64,000 nucleotides of DNA from Aquimarina sp. TRL1. GTDB lineage: Bacteria; Bacteroidota; Bacteroidia; Flavobacteriales; Flavobacteriaceae. The stretch is taken from positions 4,702,501 through 4,766,500 of the forward strand of contig NZ_CP053590.1 in assembly GCF_013365535.1 (NCBI RefSeq). The letters run 5' to 3'. Both the position numbers and the translations under genes were made by a program. Shown here one piece after another: positions 8,800-18,319 of this stretch. The first letter of the stretch is position 1, and every line of letters starts with the position of its first letter. A model generated the notes under the pieces. The model had not been told where the DNA came from, did not search any database, and saw only the letters and a list, made by a program, of their open reading frames with translations.

Positions 8800-9906
8800 C
8801 TAATTCGAAGAAGAATTAGCTTTTAAAGCTTCTTTAATGGAAATTATTTGTTCTCCTTTAAAAGCGACAATAAAACTAGAGTCATACCCTTTTTCTACTG
8901 CTTTTTTACGAAGTTCCTGAGCCTCATTATAATCGGGCGTATTTCCATAGTAATATTTATACAGTCGATCATTTTTAATTTTGGATATTTCTTTTAATCC
9001 TTTAAAATTTTGCGGCTGTAATGCAATGGCTGTTGTACCTGCTGCAATCTGAACTTTGAAGGCAATCCCGTTTGCAGAACTTGCTGTAGTTGTTTCCGGT
9101 GTATCACTAACGGGGTCTTCTACAAAATAAACCGCATCCAGGCTTTTCTTATAATCTTTTATCGATTTAATAATAGAAGCTGACATTTCTTTTTGCCCGA
9201 TTTTGGAATTCAGGTATTTTCCCTCTTTTATGTTAGTAAGAAAACCTAATTCTATTAATACACTGGGCATATATGTTTGATGAAGTACGACAAAACCTGC
9301 CTGTTTTACTCCTCTGCTTTTCTTTTTTAATGATTTCTTAAATCTGCTTTGTACATAACTCGCTAATGTGAGACTTTGATCGAGGTATTCTTCCTGCATC
9401 AAGGTTAATCCGATAATCGACTCGGGGGAATTAGGGTCGAAACCGTCATAATTTGCTTCGTAATTATCTTCTAATAAAATTACAGAGTTTTCATTTTTTG
9501 CCACATTAAAGTTTTCATCATTCGCATGAAGTCCTAATACAAAGGTTTCTGTACCTGATGCCTGAGAGTGGTGTGCATTACAGTGAATGGATACAAACAG
9601 ATCTGCTTTTGCCTTATTCGCTATCTTCCCTCTTTCGTGAAGTTCTATAAATTTATCTGTCTTTCGGGTATACACTACTTTAAAATGAGGATCTTTTTCT
9701 AATTCTTTTCCGATTCCCAATACAACTTTCAAAGCAATATTTTTTTCTATGTAGCCATTTCCCCTATTCCCAGAGTCATGTCCCCCATGCCCTGCGTCTA
9801 AAACTACTACAAATTTTTTCTTGCTCTCCTGAGCGGTTGTTTGTGAGCATAAAATGAAAGAAAGTATCACTCCCAAAACAACAATATACCTATTTATTCT
9901 TTTCAT
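8800..9906 (-). CDS. N-acetylmuramoyl-L-alanine amidase with C-terminal SPOR-like domain
   Basis: This is a zinc Amidase_3 enzyme that cuts the amide bond between MurNAc and the peptide stem. Its motifs are DAGHGGHDSG (zinc His), GYIEKNIAL (zinc Glu), SIHCNAHH (zinc His) and PSVLIELGFLTN (catalytic Glu). The last ~80 residues (GIAFKVQIAAGT onward, with YKYYYGNTPDYNEAQELRKKA) look like a SPOR-type peptidoglycan-binding domain. I start it at the Met giving MKRINRYIVVLGVILSFILC, a proper signal peptide. An in-frame ATG at 9939 would add 11 residues. It is divergent from lptD. Confidence 0.93.
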   Translation of the reverse strand: MKRINRYIVVLGVILSFILCSQTTAQESKKKFVVVLDAGHGGHDSGNRGNGYIEKNIALKVVLGIGKELEKDPHFKVVYTRKTDKFIELHERGKIANKAKADLFVSIHCNAHHSQASGTETFVLGLHANDENFNVAKNENSVILLEDNYEANYDGFDPNSPESIIGLTLMQEEYLDQSLTLASYVQSRFKKSLKKKSRGVKQAGFVVLHQTYMPSVLIELGFLTNIKEGKYLNSKIGQKEMSASIIKSIKDYKKSLDAVYFVEDPVSDTPETTTASSANGIAFKVQIAAGTTAIALQPQNFKGLKEISKIKNDRLYKYYYGNTPDYNEAQELRKKAVEKGYDSSFIVAFKGEQIISIKEALKANSSSN

Positions 9907-10086
9907 TAACACTAATAAAATTTCTATAATTTGAAACATTGTCCCTTCACCACCGTATTTAGTATAGTTTTTGATAACTGTAAAAATAACACTAATTCTT
10001 AGTGCAATACTAATTAAAAAGAGAGCAGTATGTATTATAATTTTTTATTTTTTTGATAATACTAATCTCTAGATAAAAAATATATG

Positions 10087-10094
10087 TAATTTTG
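10087..10094 (+). promoter_or_regulatory. Perfect -7 element overlapping the lptD start codon
   Basis: TAATTTTG matches TAnnTTTG exactly, and its last three bases are the TTG taken as the lptD start. If this element is used, the mRNA would begin downstream of that TTG and translation would have to start later. No TTG is seen at the usual -33 distance. Confidence 0.35.
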
Positions 10095-12881
10095 GCACTT
10101 CAAAAACTAAGCCATAGTTACACAAAAATAGGATATAAACCATTGCAAACAACGGTACGAAACATACTTTATTCGCTAAGTTTTTCACTTTTTTGTATTT
10201 GTTTTACGACAGCACAAGAAACGATCAAAACTTCAGGTATTCCAATTCCTGCAGAAAAGGACTCCACTTCTATTTCTCAAAAACAAAATAAGGATCAGAT
10301 TACAATCTCTCCCGAAGAGCTCTTATCTGAAAAAGCACAAGACACCACTAAAAAGGATTCCGTTGTTGCCGAATCTTCTTTCCTGACAGATAAAGTGACC
10401 TATAAGGCTACGGACTATATGCGCCTTAGCAGAAAGGAAAACAAGATGTATCTGCACGATGAAGCAGAAGTTATTTATGGAGATATGACAATTAATGCCG
10501 GTCTTATTATTCTGGATAATAATAAAAGTGAAGTATATGCTTACGGTATTAAGGATTCTCTCGGAGAATATGTGCAGACTCCTATTTTTAAACAAGGACA
10601 AAATGTTGTTGAGCCGGACTCCATACGTTTTAATTTCGATACAGAAAAAGCTTTAATTTATAATTCCCGAACAGAACAGGGAGAAATCAAAATTAAGAAT
10701 GAGGTTTCTAAACGGGTAAACGACTCGGTAATCTACATGCGTAATGTAAAGTTCACTACTTCTGAAGATATTGATAATCCAGACTATTATTTTTATGCCA
10801 GAAGAATTAAGCTTGTTCCCGAAAAAAAGATCATTACAGGATTGGTAAATATGTATATTGCGGATGTTCCTACTCCCCTAGGGCTTCCTTTTGGATATTT
10901 CCCATTAACGGAAGACAGAACTTCTGGTTTTATCATACCTAATCCCGGAGAAGATAGTAATCGTGGATATTTTCTACAAAACGGAGGATATTATTTTGCC
11001 ATCAGTGATTATATCGACTTAACGGTTCTGGGAGATTATTATACCAATGGTAGTTACAATCTTGCTTTGGAGTCTGCTTATGCACTTCGATATCGCTATA
11101 GAGGTTCTTTGCGATTCAGGTATCAGAACAACTTACAGAGTGAGCGAGGTTTCCCTGACTACTCTCGTTCTACTACCTATAATATACAATGGTCGCATAG
11201 CCAAGATGCAAAAGCTAATCCTAATTCCAGGTTTTCTGCATCTGTAAATTTTGGTAGTAGTAATTACTACAAAGAATCTACAAACCAGAACAATACTGGA
11301 AATTTCCTGAACAACCAATTGAGTTCTTCTGTATCATATTCAAAAACGATTCCAGGGGATCCACAGGTAAATATTAGTTTAGCTGCTACTCATAACTCCA
11401 ATACCAATACTGGGGTGGTTAATTTATCACTTCCTAACGCTAATATCAATGTGGCAAGAATTTTTCCTTTTGCTCCAAAAGTTGGTGTTAAAAAAGGAAT
11501 TATTCACAATATTAATACGCAATACACTTTCAGAGGGGAAAATAAAATCGAAACTACTGATGATGATTTATTTACTTCCAGAATGTTTGAAAACAGTAAA
11601 ATGGGAATGCAGCATACCATTCCATTGACAACCAATTTCAAAATACTTAAATATTTAAGTGTTACAGCAGGAACGAACTTTCAGGAGAACTGGGTTTTTG
11701 AAACGATTAGGCAAAGCTATGATCAGGATGCTAATAATGGAGCCGGAGATGTTGTGAATGATACTATTAAAGGCTTTGATGCATTTAGAACTTACAATTT
11801 CTCATCAAGTGTAGGAACGACAATATACGGTACTTTTAAGTTCAAAAAAGGAAGTAAAATTGAAGCGATACGGCATACCATGCGCCCTTCTATAAGTTAT
11901 AATATCAATCCTGCATTTGATCAATATTACGATTCTTATACAATCCCTGATAATCCAGAGACTCCGGAAGACGAAGCTAAAGAAGTTTCGTACTCCAGAT
12001 TTACAGGTGGCTACTTTGGAGCTCCTAATAACACCTTTTCGAGTAGTATTGGTTTTTCATTGAGTAATAATCTGGAAGCCAAAGTAAAAAGTAAAGACTC
12101 TACTGCTACAGAGGCCAAAAAAATTAAAATATTAAATAACTTATCGTTTAGAACTGCTTATAATCTTGCGGGAGATTCTCTTAAGCTAAGTCCATTAGCT
12201 GTTAGTGGTAATATCCCTATTATTCAAAATAAGTTAGATATTAACTTTAACGCGGAACTAGATCCCTACGCTCTGGATAATAACAACACTAAAATTGATG
12301 TCTGGAATATTGATAACGGAGGAAGTTTATTTCGTTTAACTCGTGCCAGTGCCAACTTTGGATATTCTTTTTCCAGTAAGGATTTTAAACGAACAAAGAA
12401 AAATGATGACCCATTCCAAAACGAAACCCTGAGGAATGGAGGGCGTTCTGATAATTTATTTGGTAGTACGCTAGACATTGTCAACGATGAGGATGTTCAC
12501 CGGGAACGGAAAAGTTCTTCTAATAGTGATTTTGAAAATTACAATTATAAAATCCCCTGGAATTTGCGCTTATCTTATACCGTAAACTATTCTAATAACA
12601 GAAGGCAAAATGAGATATCTTCGCACTCCCTTATGTTTTCCGGAGATGTGGAATTCTCTCCAAAATGGTCTGTCGGTGTTTCTTCTGGATATGATTTTAA
12701 AAATCCCGGATTTACATACACCAATCTCAGGTTTCAACGAGATCTGGAAAGCTGGCGAATGAGTTTTAACTGGATTCCATTTAGCCAACAAGCTTCCTGG
12801 AGCTTCTTTATTGGAATTAAATCTTCTGTTCTTAGCGACATTAAATATGATAAGCGAAGCCAACCGGATAGGAACTTATAA
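10092..12881 (+). CDS. lptD: LPS-assembly protein LptD (OstA-like outer-membrane barrel)
   Basis: This 929-residue outer-membrane protein delivers lipopolysaccharide to the cell surface. After a signal-like segment (NILYSLSFSLFCICFTTAQ, residues 24-42) comes an OstA-type beta-jellyroll: YKATDYMRLSRKENKMYLHD, AEVIYGDMTINAG, then PLGLPFGYFPL, typical of LptD. A long C-terminal barrel with repeated aromatic strands follows. No ATG is available between the in-frame stop at 10074 and the signal segment. The start is therefore TTG at 10092, or TTG at 10143, which would give a signal peptide directly (QTTVRNILYSLSF). It is divergent from the amidase, with RidA 80 bp downstream. Confidence 0.92.
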   Translation: MALQKLSHSYTKIGYKPLQTTVRNILYSLSFSLFCICFTTAQETIKTSGIPIPAEKDSTSISQKQNKDQITISPEELLSEKAQDTTKKDSVVAESSFLTDKVTYKATDYMRLSRKENKMYLHDEAEVIYGDMTINAGLIILDNNKSEVYAYGIKDSLGEYVQTPIFKQGQNVVEPDSIRFNFDTEKALIYNSRTEQGEIKIKNEVSKRVNDSVIYMRNVKFTTSEDIDNPDYYFYARRIKLVPEKKIITGLVNMYIADVPTPLGLPFGYFPLTEDRTSGFIIPNPGEDSNRGYFLQNGGYYFAISDYIDLTVLGDYYTNGSYNLALESAYALRYRYRGSLRFRYQNNLQSERGFPDYSRSTTYNIQWSHSQDAKANPNSRFSASVNFGSSNYYKESTNQNNTGNFLNNQLSSSVSYSKTIPGDPQVNISLAATHNSNTNTGVVNLSLPNANINVARIFPFAPKVGVKKGIIHNINTQYTFRGENKIETTDDDLFTSRMFENSKMGMQHTIPLTTNFKILKYLSVTAGTNFQENWVFETIRQSYDQDANNGAGDVVNDTIKGFDAFRTYNFSSSVGTTIYGTFKFKKGSKIEAIRHTMRPSISYNINPAFDQYYDSYTIPDNPETPEDEAKEVSYSRFTGGYFGAPNNTFSSSIGFSLSNNLEAKVKSKDSTATEAKKIKILNNLSFRTAYNLAGDSLKLSPLAVSGNIPIIQNKLDINFNAELDPYALDNNNTKIDVWNIDNGGSLFRLTRASANFGYSFSSKDFKRTKKNDDPFQNETLRNGGRSDNLFGSTLDIVNDEDVHRERKSSSNSDFENYNYKIPWNLRLSYTVNYSNNRRQNEISSHSLMFSGDVEFSPKWSVGVSSGYDFKNPGFTYTNLRFQRDLESWRMSFNWIPFSQQASWSFFIGIKSSVLSDIKYDKRSQPDRNL

Positions 12882-12961
12882 AATAGTGCCTTTTAGTTCT
12901 CCATTAATTTACACTATTTTTACGCTAAATTTTTTTTTAGAAAAAACAAAAACTTCTTCAA

Positions 12962-13342
12962 ATGAAACAAATCATAACGACAAAAAAAGCTCCTGCTCCA
13001 ATCGGACCATACAATCAGGCTATCTTGCATGGTAATACTTTATATACTTCAGGGCAAATCGCTTTGCATCCTGAAACTGGTGAATTGGTTTTAGATGATA
13101 TTAAAACGGAAACGAAACAAGTTATGGAGAATCTAAAAGAAGTATTGGCTGCTGCTGGTATGACTTTTGAAAACGTTGTTAAAACAACTATATTTTTAAG
13201 TGACATGGATAATTTCGCACAAGTTAATGAAGTGTATGGCAGTTATTTAAATGAGGATACAGCACCTGCCAGGGAAACTGTTGCCGTAAAAACATTACCA
13301 AAATCAGTAAACGTAGAAATATCGACTATTGCCATTAAATAA
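12962..13342 (+). CDS. ridA: RidA family enamine/imine deaminase
   Basis: This 126-residue Rid protein hydrolyses reactive 2-aminoacrylate and related imines formed by PLP enzymes. It has the full family pattern: APAPIGPYNQA near the N-terminus, TSGQIAL, the GMTFENVVKTTIFLSDM block, and the catalytic Arg in PARETVAVKTLPK near the C-terminus. Its length is normal for the family, so it should be a homotrimer with active sites at the interfaces. It follows lptD by 80 bp and ends at a strong terminator. A weak promoter-like TAtTTTTa element precedes it. Confidence 0.95.
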   Translation: MKQIITTKKAPAPIGPYNQAILHGNTLYTSGQIALHPETGELVLDDIKTETKQVMENLKEVLAAAGMTFENVVKTTIFLSDMDNFAQVNEVYGSYLNEDTAPARETVAVKTLPKSVNVEISTIAIK

Positions 13343-13365
13343 GAGTCATAAAAATAAATAGTAAA

Positions 13366-13397
13366 AGCCCTGAATTTAAGAATTCAGGGCTTTTTTT
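13366..13397 (+). terminator. Rho-independent terminator after ridA
   Basis: A perfect 11-bp stem, AGCCCTGAATT / AATTCAGGGCT, with a 4-base loop is followed by a run of T. It lies between convergent genes and can also act for the ankyrin gene on the other strand. Confidence 0.9.
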
Positions 13398-13431
13398 AGT
13401 AATCCATGTAAAAAAAATTACACAAACTAAA

Positions 13432-13971
13432 CTACTCTACTTTATAATTCTCTATATAATCCGCCATTTCTTTATTTCCTTGTTTTATAGCAGACATTGA
13501 AGGCGTATCACCCAGGTTATTTTTTAAAAACGGATTTGCTTTTACTGCCAGCAATGTATTGACGACATCTACTTTCCCAAAAGTAGAAGCAAAATGCAAA
13601 GCAGTTGCTCCATTATAATTTTGCAAGTTTACATTCGCTTTTGCATTTAGTAATAGTGCAACCATTGCTGTATTTCCCAAAAAAGCGGCTCCCATTAATG
13701 CTGTATTTCCAGATGTATCTGCCTCATCTACATTTACTCCTTTGCTCAGTAGATAGGTGGCAATCTCCGGTTGATCGTTATAAGCTGCTAAAATCAATAA
13801 AGTGTATCCGTGATGATTTTCGTAGGTCAATAAATCAGGATTTTTATCAATTGCCTGTTTTAAAACCTCTAGTTTTCCTGTTCTGACAACATTTTCTAAA
13901 AGTTCAAAATTTTGTTGCCCGTATCCCAGACCACAGATCAATACAATTATTGCTACTCTAAATAATCTCAT
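13432..13971 (-). CDS. Exported ankyrin-repeat protein next to catalase (AnkB-like)
   Basis: A signal peptide (MRLFRVAIIVLICGLGYGQ) is followed by about four ankyrin repeats from residue 22 to the end, with hallmark pieces GYTLLILAAYNDQPEIATYLL, GNTALMGAAFLGN and GATALHFASTFGK. In Pseudomonas aeruginosa a periplasmic ankyrin protein, AnkB, is encoded with catalase KatB and supports its activity. The same gene pair, with both products apparently exported, suggests the same role here. It lies 118 bp downstream of the catalase on the same strand, with a long hairpin between them. No residue argues against export. Confidence 0.9.
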   Translation of the reverse strand: MRLFRVAIIVLICGLGYGQQNFELLENVVRTGKLEVLKQAIDKNPDLLTYENHHGYTLLILAAYNDQPEIATYLLSKGVNVDEADTSGNTALMGAAFLGNTAMVALLLNAKANVNLQNYNGATALHFASTFGKVDVVNTLLAVKANPFLKNNLGDTPSMSAIKQGNKEMADYIENYKVE

Positions 13972-14004
13972 ACTGATTTATTTATAAGATGATTACACAT
14001 ATAT

Positions 14005-14048
14005 GAAAATAGGAATTATGAATGTTTAATTCATAATTTCCTATTTTC
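14005..14048 (-). promoter_or_regulatory. Long intercistronic hairpin between catalase and ankyrin genes
   Basis: The arms GAAAATAGGAATTATGAAT and ATTCATAATTTCCTATTTTC pair over about 19 bp with one bulged base around a 5-base loop. No run of U follows on the coding strand, so it is more likely a processing or stability element, or a partial attenuator, than a full terminator. Confidence 0.6.
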
Positions 14049-14089
14049 AATTTAAAACAATACTCAAATTGGGGGAAGAGATTTTACTA

Positions 14090-15613
14090 TCACATAAAAT
14101 CTTTTGCTGAATAACCCAATGCTTTTGCTACACGCATTCCATAGTCTCTGTCTGCTCTATAAAAATGTGTAATCATTCTTTTTTGAATTCGTTGATTTTT
14201 CACCTGACTAAGATCTCCTACCAGGTTAGCAATCAAATGTTTTTTTTCTGTTTCGGTGAGTGAATTATAAAATTGCCCTGCCTGTCCATAATTATTCGTT
14301 TTATTAATCGGTGCCTGTACAATTTTCATTTCTTTAGAGGCTGTAAAAGGAGCCATTCTAAACTCATTATCTTCTTTTACATCTACGTGATTACTCGGTT
14401 CATAATTAATTTCTGCACTAGCGTACCTGTCATTACCCTGACTTCCCCAACTATCAGAATTGTAGTTTACTGGTTTGTTTTTAGGTTGATTCACTGGTAA
14501 TTGCTGGAAATTCCCCCCCAGTCTATGTCGCTGTGTATCAAAATATGAGAATAATCTACCTTGTAACATTTTATCTTCTGAAGCTTCTACACCTGGAATC
14601 AGGTTACCCGGCGCCATTGCTATTGACTCCACTTCTTCAAAAAAGTTTCTCGGATTTCTGTTGAGTGTCATCGTTCCTATTTTTACCAAAGGAAATTCAT
14701 CTTCAAACCAGTGTTTTGTCGCATCCAAAGGCCAAAAATCATACTTATCCAAATCTTCTGGTTTTATAAATTGTACATATAAATCCCATTTCGGATAGTT
14801 CTTACTTTCTATAGCATTACGAAGATCTTCTGTAGCATGTCCTACATTTTTAGCTTGTACCATAGAAGCTTCTTCGGGAGTCATTGTTTTAATGCCTTGT
14901 TTTGTTTTCCAGGTATATTTGACATAAACAACTTCTCCTTTTTTATTTACCCATTTAAATCCATGAACACTACTTCCATCCATATACTGATAGCCTTTAG
15001 GAATTCCTAAATCCGTATATAGGCGAGTTACCATATGAGTTGCCTCGGGAGATAAACTCCAGAAATCAAAAAAGCGATTCGGATCTTGTTTATTTGTTAC
15101 CGGAGAAGGCTTTACCGTATGAATAAAATCTGGAAATTTAATTGCATCTCTGATAAAAAAGATCGGAAGATTATTTCCTACAATATCATAGTTCCCTTCT
15201 TCTGTATAAAATTTCACAGCAAAACCTCTAGGGTCTCTCGCTGTCTCAGAAGATCCTTTTCCATGAGCTACCGTAGAGAAACGAACTGCCAAATCTGTTT
15301 TTTTTCCTACTTTTTGAAATGGAGCTGCCTTGGTATATGCAGACATATCAGCTGTCGCTTCAAAATACCCAAAAGCTCCGGTTCCTCTTGCATGTACAAC
15401 TCTTTCCGGGATGCGTTCCCTGTCAAAAGCTGCTAATTTTTCTATCAGGTGAATATCCTGAAGTAATACAGGACCGTTATGTCCTAAAGTCTGTGAATTT
15501 TGATTATCTCCTACCGGAACTCCCCCATTTGTTGTCATTGTTTGAGAAACGCCCTGAAAAAATCCTAAATAACCAAGAAATATTAGTACATAAATCTTAG
15601 AGTGTGAAAACAT
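14090..15613 (-). CDS. Exported heme catalase
   Basis: This monofunctional small-subunit catalase converts hydrogen peroxide to water and oxygen. All key parts are present: His74 in ERVVHARG, the substrate-channel block RFSTVAHGKGSSETARDPRG, Asn148 in GNNLPIFFIRDA, and the proximal heme ligand Tyr357 in LFSYFDTQRHRLG. The first 24 residues (ending FFQGVSQ) form a signal peptide, which is unusual because most catalases are cytoplasmic. The location is probably periplasmic. It is encoded upstream of the ankyrin protein and preceded by a promoter with a palindrome at the start of the transcript. KatA or KatB would be reasonable names but the type cannot be settled here. Confidence 0.95.
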   Translation of the reverse strand: MFSHSKIYVLIFLGYLGFFQGVSQTMTTNGGVPVGDNQNSQTLGHNGPVLLQDIHLIEKLAAFDRERIPERVVHARGTGAFGYFEATADMSAYTKAAPFQKVGKKTDLAVRFSTVAHGKGSSETARDPRGFAVKFYTEEGNYDIVGNNLPIFFIRDAIKFPDFIHTVKPSPVTNKQDPNRFFDFWSLSPEATHMVTRLYTDLGIPKGYQYMDGSSVHGFKWVNKKGEVVYVKYTWKTKQGIKTMTPEEASMVQAKNVGHATEDLRNAIESKNYPKWDLYVQFIKPEDLDKYDFWPLDATKHWFEDEFPLVKIGTMTLNRNPRNFFEEVESIAMAPGNLIPGVEASEDKMLQGRLFSYFDTQRHRLGGNFQQLPVNQPKNKPVNYNSDSWGSQGNDRYASAEINYEPSNHVDVKEDNEFRMAPFTASKEMKIVQAPINKTNNYGQAGQFYNSLTETEKKHLIANLVGDLSQVKNQRIQKRMITHFYRADRDYGMRVAKALGYSAKDFM

Positions 15614-15643
15614 AAGTAATATTATTAATAAGGGTTAATAAAT

Positions 15644-15666
15644 AATGTAAATGATCATTTTACATT
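15644..15666. promoter_or_regulatory. Palindromic operator before catalase
   Basis: The near-perfect palindrome has arms AATGTAAA and TTTTACATT around TGATCA, with one extra base in one arm. It lies just downstream of the -7 box, covering the likely transcription start, a usual place for a repressor. It does not obviously match OxyR or PerR consensus sites. Confidence 0.55.
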
Positions 15667-15667
15667 A

Positions 15668-15696
15668 CAAAATTACATAATCACTTCGCCCGACAA
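15668..15696 (-). promoter_or_regulatory. Catalase promoter
   Basis: On the minus strand a TTG (15696-15694) is followed by 18 bases and TAATTTTG (15675-15668), an exact TAnnTTTG match. This is the Bacteroidota -33/-7 arrangement. The start codon is about 50 bases downstream. The rest of the 356-bp gap up to 15969 holds a terminator hairpin and nothing else recognisable. Confidence 0.65.
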
Positions 15697-15813
15697 TTGC
15701 TTAATACTATTAATTACAAATACCATGATAAGAAAAATCTATTATTGAGGTTTTAACATACTTTTTATATGTATTTTATATTACTACATATCAATAACTT
15801 ACATAACAGAGCT

Positions 15814-15851
15814 AAAAAGGTTTTTTATCTTTATAAATAAAAAACCTTTTT
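15814..15851 (-). terminator. Terminator downstream of the phosphatase gene
   Basis: The perfect 15-bp stem AAAAAGGTTTTTTAT / ATAAAAAACCTTTTT with an 8-base loop is flanked by T-runs on both strands. It is placed about 120 bp after the phosphatase stop codon and upstream of the catalase promoter. Confidence 0.7.
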
Positions 15852-15969
15852 AATTATATTTTTTTAGATAATTGAGAGCTACATACACCGGAATGAGTCT
15901 CAAAATTAAAATTCTCTTCCATATATGATATTTAATCTCCTTTTCTGAAGTAATTCATATACTGCAAAT

Positions 15970-18153
15970 TTATTTTATAATGATTTTTCTTTGAGCAATA
16001 TTTTTTCCCGATTCGAATTTGAGAATATATTGTCCTGATTGAATTGCATTGATATCAACAGATAAATTATAAATTCCTGCCACTGTTCTTCTATCGGATA
16101 ATAGTTGCAGTAACCTTCCTGAAGTGTCATACAAAGAAATTTTCACCTGCCCTTCTTTATGTACGATATAATGGATATTTCCTTCGCGATACATCGGGTT
16201 AGGATATACGCCAATGACCGTAAAATCTCCTTCTTGCTTATGATTTTTTTCTATTTTATTTTCCAAAATATCCGGATACCTCTTTACCCCATTTATAGCA
16301 ACTGCTGAAGTCCTTGCTTCCTGTAATTTGCACACTCCATCTATTACATACCAACTTCTGGATCTTTTTTCTTTTGATACCGGCTTTTTCAATTCCTCAA
16401 TATCATACCAATCTGCCTGTACCTTATCTTCCTTTACGTCCAAAATAAAATATCCATGATTGTCCATATCTACATCTTTGATATGTTTGTTTATTAATTT
16501 GGTATAATATTCTGCAGCTGCACTAATAATATTTCCCAGAAAATCCAGATTTTGAGAAGTTACACTAGGAACGACAAATTCACACAGTTGACATTCTCCT
16601 TCATAAGCTATTTCTCCAACAAACGTACTGTGAATATCACCTGTCAGGACTACTGTATTATCCACCTGATGTTCCTTAAGTTTTTTTAGCAACCGGTTCC
16701 TTTCTTCTTTATAGCCATCCCATGCATCATTAGAAGGAACTCCTTTCCATGGCATCACCATTACTTGGTTTCCTATTATTCTCCATTTTGCCTTAGATGC
16801 GGTTAATTCTTCTACTAACCAATCAAATTGCTCTTTCCCTAAGATTGACTTATAATTTCTAGTGTTTTTATCGGTATTATATGATGTATCATATTTAATA
16901 CCTTTTTTAAGCAAACCATCTAATTCTATTACTTCTCTATCGGATCTGTCTAATTTTTTACGCTGGAGAATTGTTTTTGTAAACAGTGTTACTACTCTCT
17001 CGAATTCCTCTTCTGACAGACCGTTTTTTTTAGATGGCGCATCTGAGATCTCTAATAGTAAAGGAAGTACATTAGACAAAATCTCTCTAACATCTGATTC
17101 ATTCGTAATATCCTTGGCAGCTATGACATTCTTGGCATATGATTTAAACTCTTTATTTGAGCTTGCTGCACTGATTAAATTTTTGGAACTACTAATCTGT
17201 GTATCTCTTCCTTCAATTCTTGTATCCAGCATGATGAGATCCATCAACTTACCATATGAAATTTTTCTATATAATCTGTACTGATCTATTGAATTCGCAC
17301 GTATTGGCATCCATTCAAAGTATGCTTTATATGCATTATTTTTTCTTATTTCCCAGTCTCCTTCTGTCAGCGGGCTATGGTTCTGTGCTCCATATTTATT
17401 TGCATCGTTGGCAAACTCATGATCATCCCAAATATTGATAAATGGGTGTTGCTGATGAATATTTCTGAGCATTGGATCTAATCGGTAATACGAATATCTC
17501 ACTCTGTAATCTTGCAAGCTTATAATTTCGTGTTTAGGCAGATGTCCTCTACCTAAATTGCTGTTGTATCCATACCCTCCTGATTCATATTCATAAATAT
17601 AGTCACCTAAATGTATCACTGCATCAATATCACTTCTATCAGCAATCTTATCATATGCATTAAAGTATCCATTCTGATAATTAGAACAAGATACCACTGC
17701 AAATCTTACGTTATCGACTAATTCATTTGCTGCTGGAGTAGTTCTTGTTTTTCCTATAATTGACGACACTCCCATCGCTTCGAACTGATAATAATAAGTT
17801 GTATATGAAGATAAACCTGTTACATCTATCTTAACCGTATAATCTTTTTCCTGATTTGTGACAATTTCTCCTTTCTTAACGATTTGTTTCATTTCAGGAT
17901 CTGTAGCTACTTTCCAACCTACCGAAACCGCTTCTTTATTCGTAGTAATTCTAGTCCAAATTATTACTGCATTTTCTAGTGGGTCTCCAGAAGCTACCCC
18001 ATGATAAAAAGGAGCTAAACGAGTATCAAAATAAGTTTCTAACTGGTCTGAATTATCTCGTTCGATTTTCGTCAGAAATGTGTTCATATCCTGGGAATAC
18101 CCAAAACACACATTTAACAATAAAAAAACAATTAGTGTGAAGTTTTGTTTCAT
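15970..18153 (-). CDS. PhoD-family alkaline phosphatase with type IX secretion tail
   Basis: This 727-residue secreted phosphodiesterase/phosphatase has a signal peptide, then a PhoD N-terminal domain (FYHGVASGDPLENAVIIWTR). The metallophosphatase core follows with HLGDYIYEYE, NIWDDHEFANDANK and VLTGDIHSTFVGE, which supply the metal-binding Asp/His residues. The last ~85 residues form a Por secretion tail (VIGVYPNPMYREGN, VKISLYDTSGRLL, GQYILKFESG, KIIIK). That tail targets it to the cell surface or medium through the T9SS. Its likely role is to release phosphate from organic phosphates outside the cell. A helical insert (about residues 320-440) is longer than in typical PhoD. It is monocistronic. 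Confidence 0.93.
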   Translation of the reverse strand: MKQNFTLIVFLLLNVCFGYSQDMNTFLTKIERDNSDQLETYFDTRLAPFYHGVASGDPLENAVIIWTRITTNKEAVSVGWKVATDPEMKQIVKKGEIVTNQEKDYTVKIDVTGLSSYTTYYYQFEAMGVSSIIGKTRTTPAANELVDNVRFAVVSCSNYQNGYFNAYDKIADRSDIDAVIHLGDYIYEYESGGYGYNSNLGRGHLPKHEIISLQDYRVRYSYYRLDPMLRNIHQQHPFINIWDDHEFANDANKYGAQNHSPLTEGDWEIRKNNAYKAYFEWMPIRANSIDQYRLYRKISYGKLMDLIMLDTRIEGRDTQISSSKNLISAASSNKEFKSYAKNVIAAKDITNESDVREILSNVLPLLLEISDAPSKKNGLSEEEFERVVTLFTKTILQRKKLDRSDREVIELDGLLKKGIKYDTSYNTDKNTRNYKSILGKEQFDWLVEELTASKAKWRIIGNQVMVMPWKGVPSNDAWDGYKEERNRLLKKLKEHQVDNTVVLTGDIHSTFVGEIAYEGECQLCEFVVPSVTSQNLDFLGNIISAAAEYYTKLINKHIKDVDMDNHGYFILDVKEDKVQADWYDIEELKKPVSKEKRSRSWYVIDGVCKLQEARTSAVAINGVKRYPDILENKIEKNHKQEGDFTVIGVYPNPMYREGNIHYIVHKEGQVKISLYDTSGRLLQLLSDRRTVAGIYNLSVDINAIQSGQYILKFESGKNIAQRKIIIK

Positions 18154-18319
18154 TTTATTAAATTTTTAATTAATAATTCCGCGAAACTATAGGAATTCAT
18201 CAATTAAAAAACGACTACTTCTGTTCTTAATACAAGCTTAATATTCCAGATTTTTCTTTTCATTTAGCCAGTAAAATCATAACTGCTTTTTCATTTTTAT
18301 ATAGATATTATTTTATATC

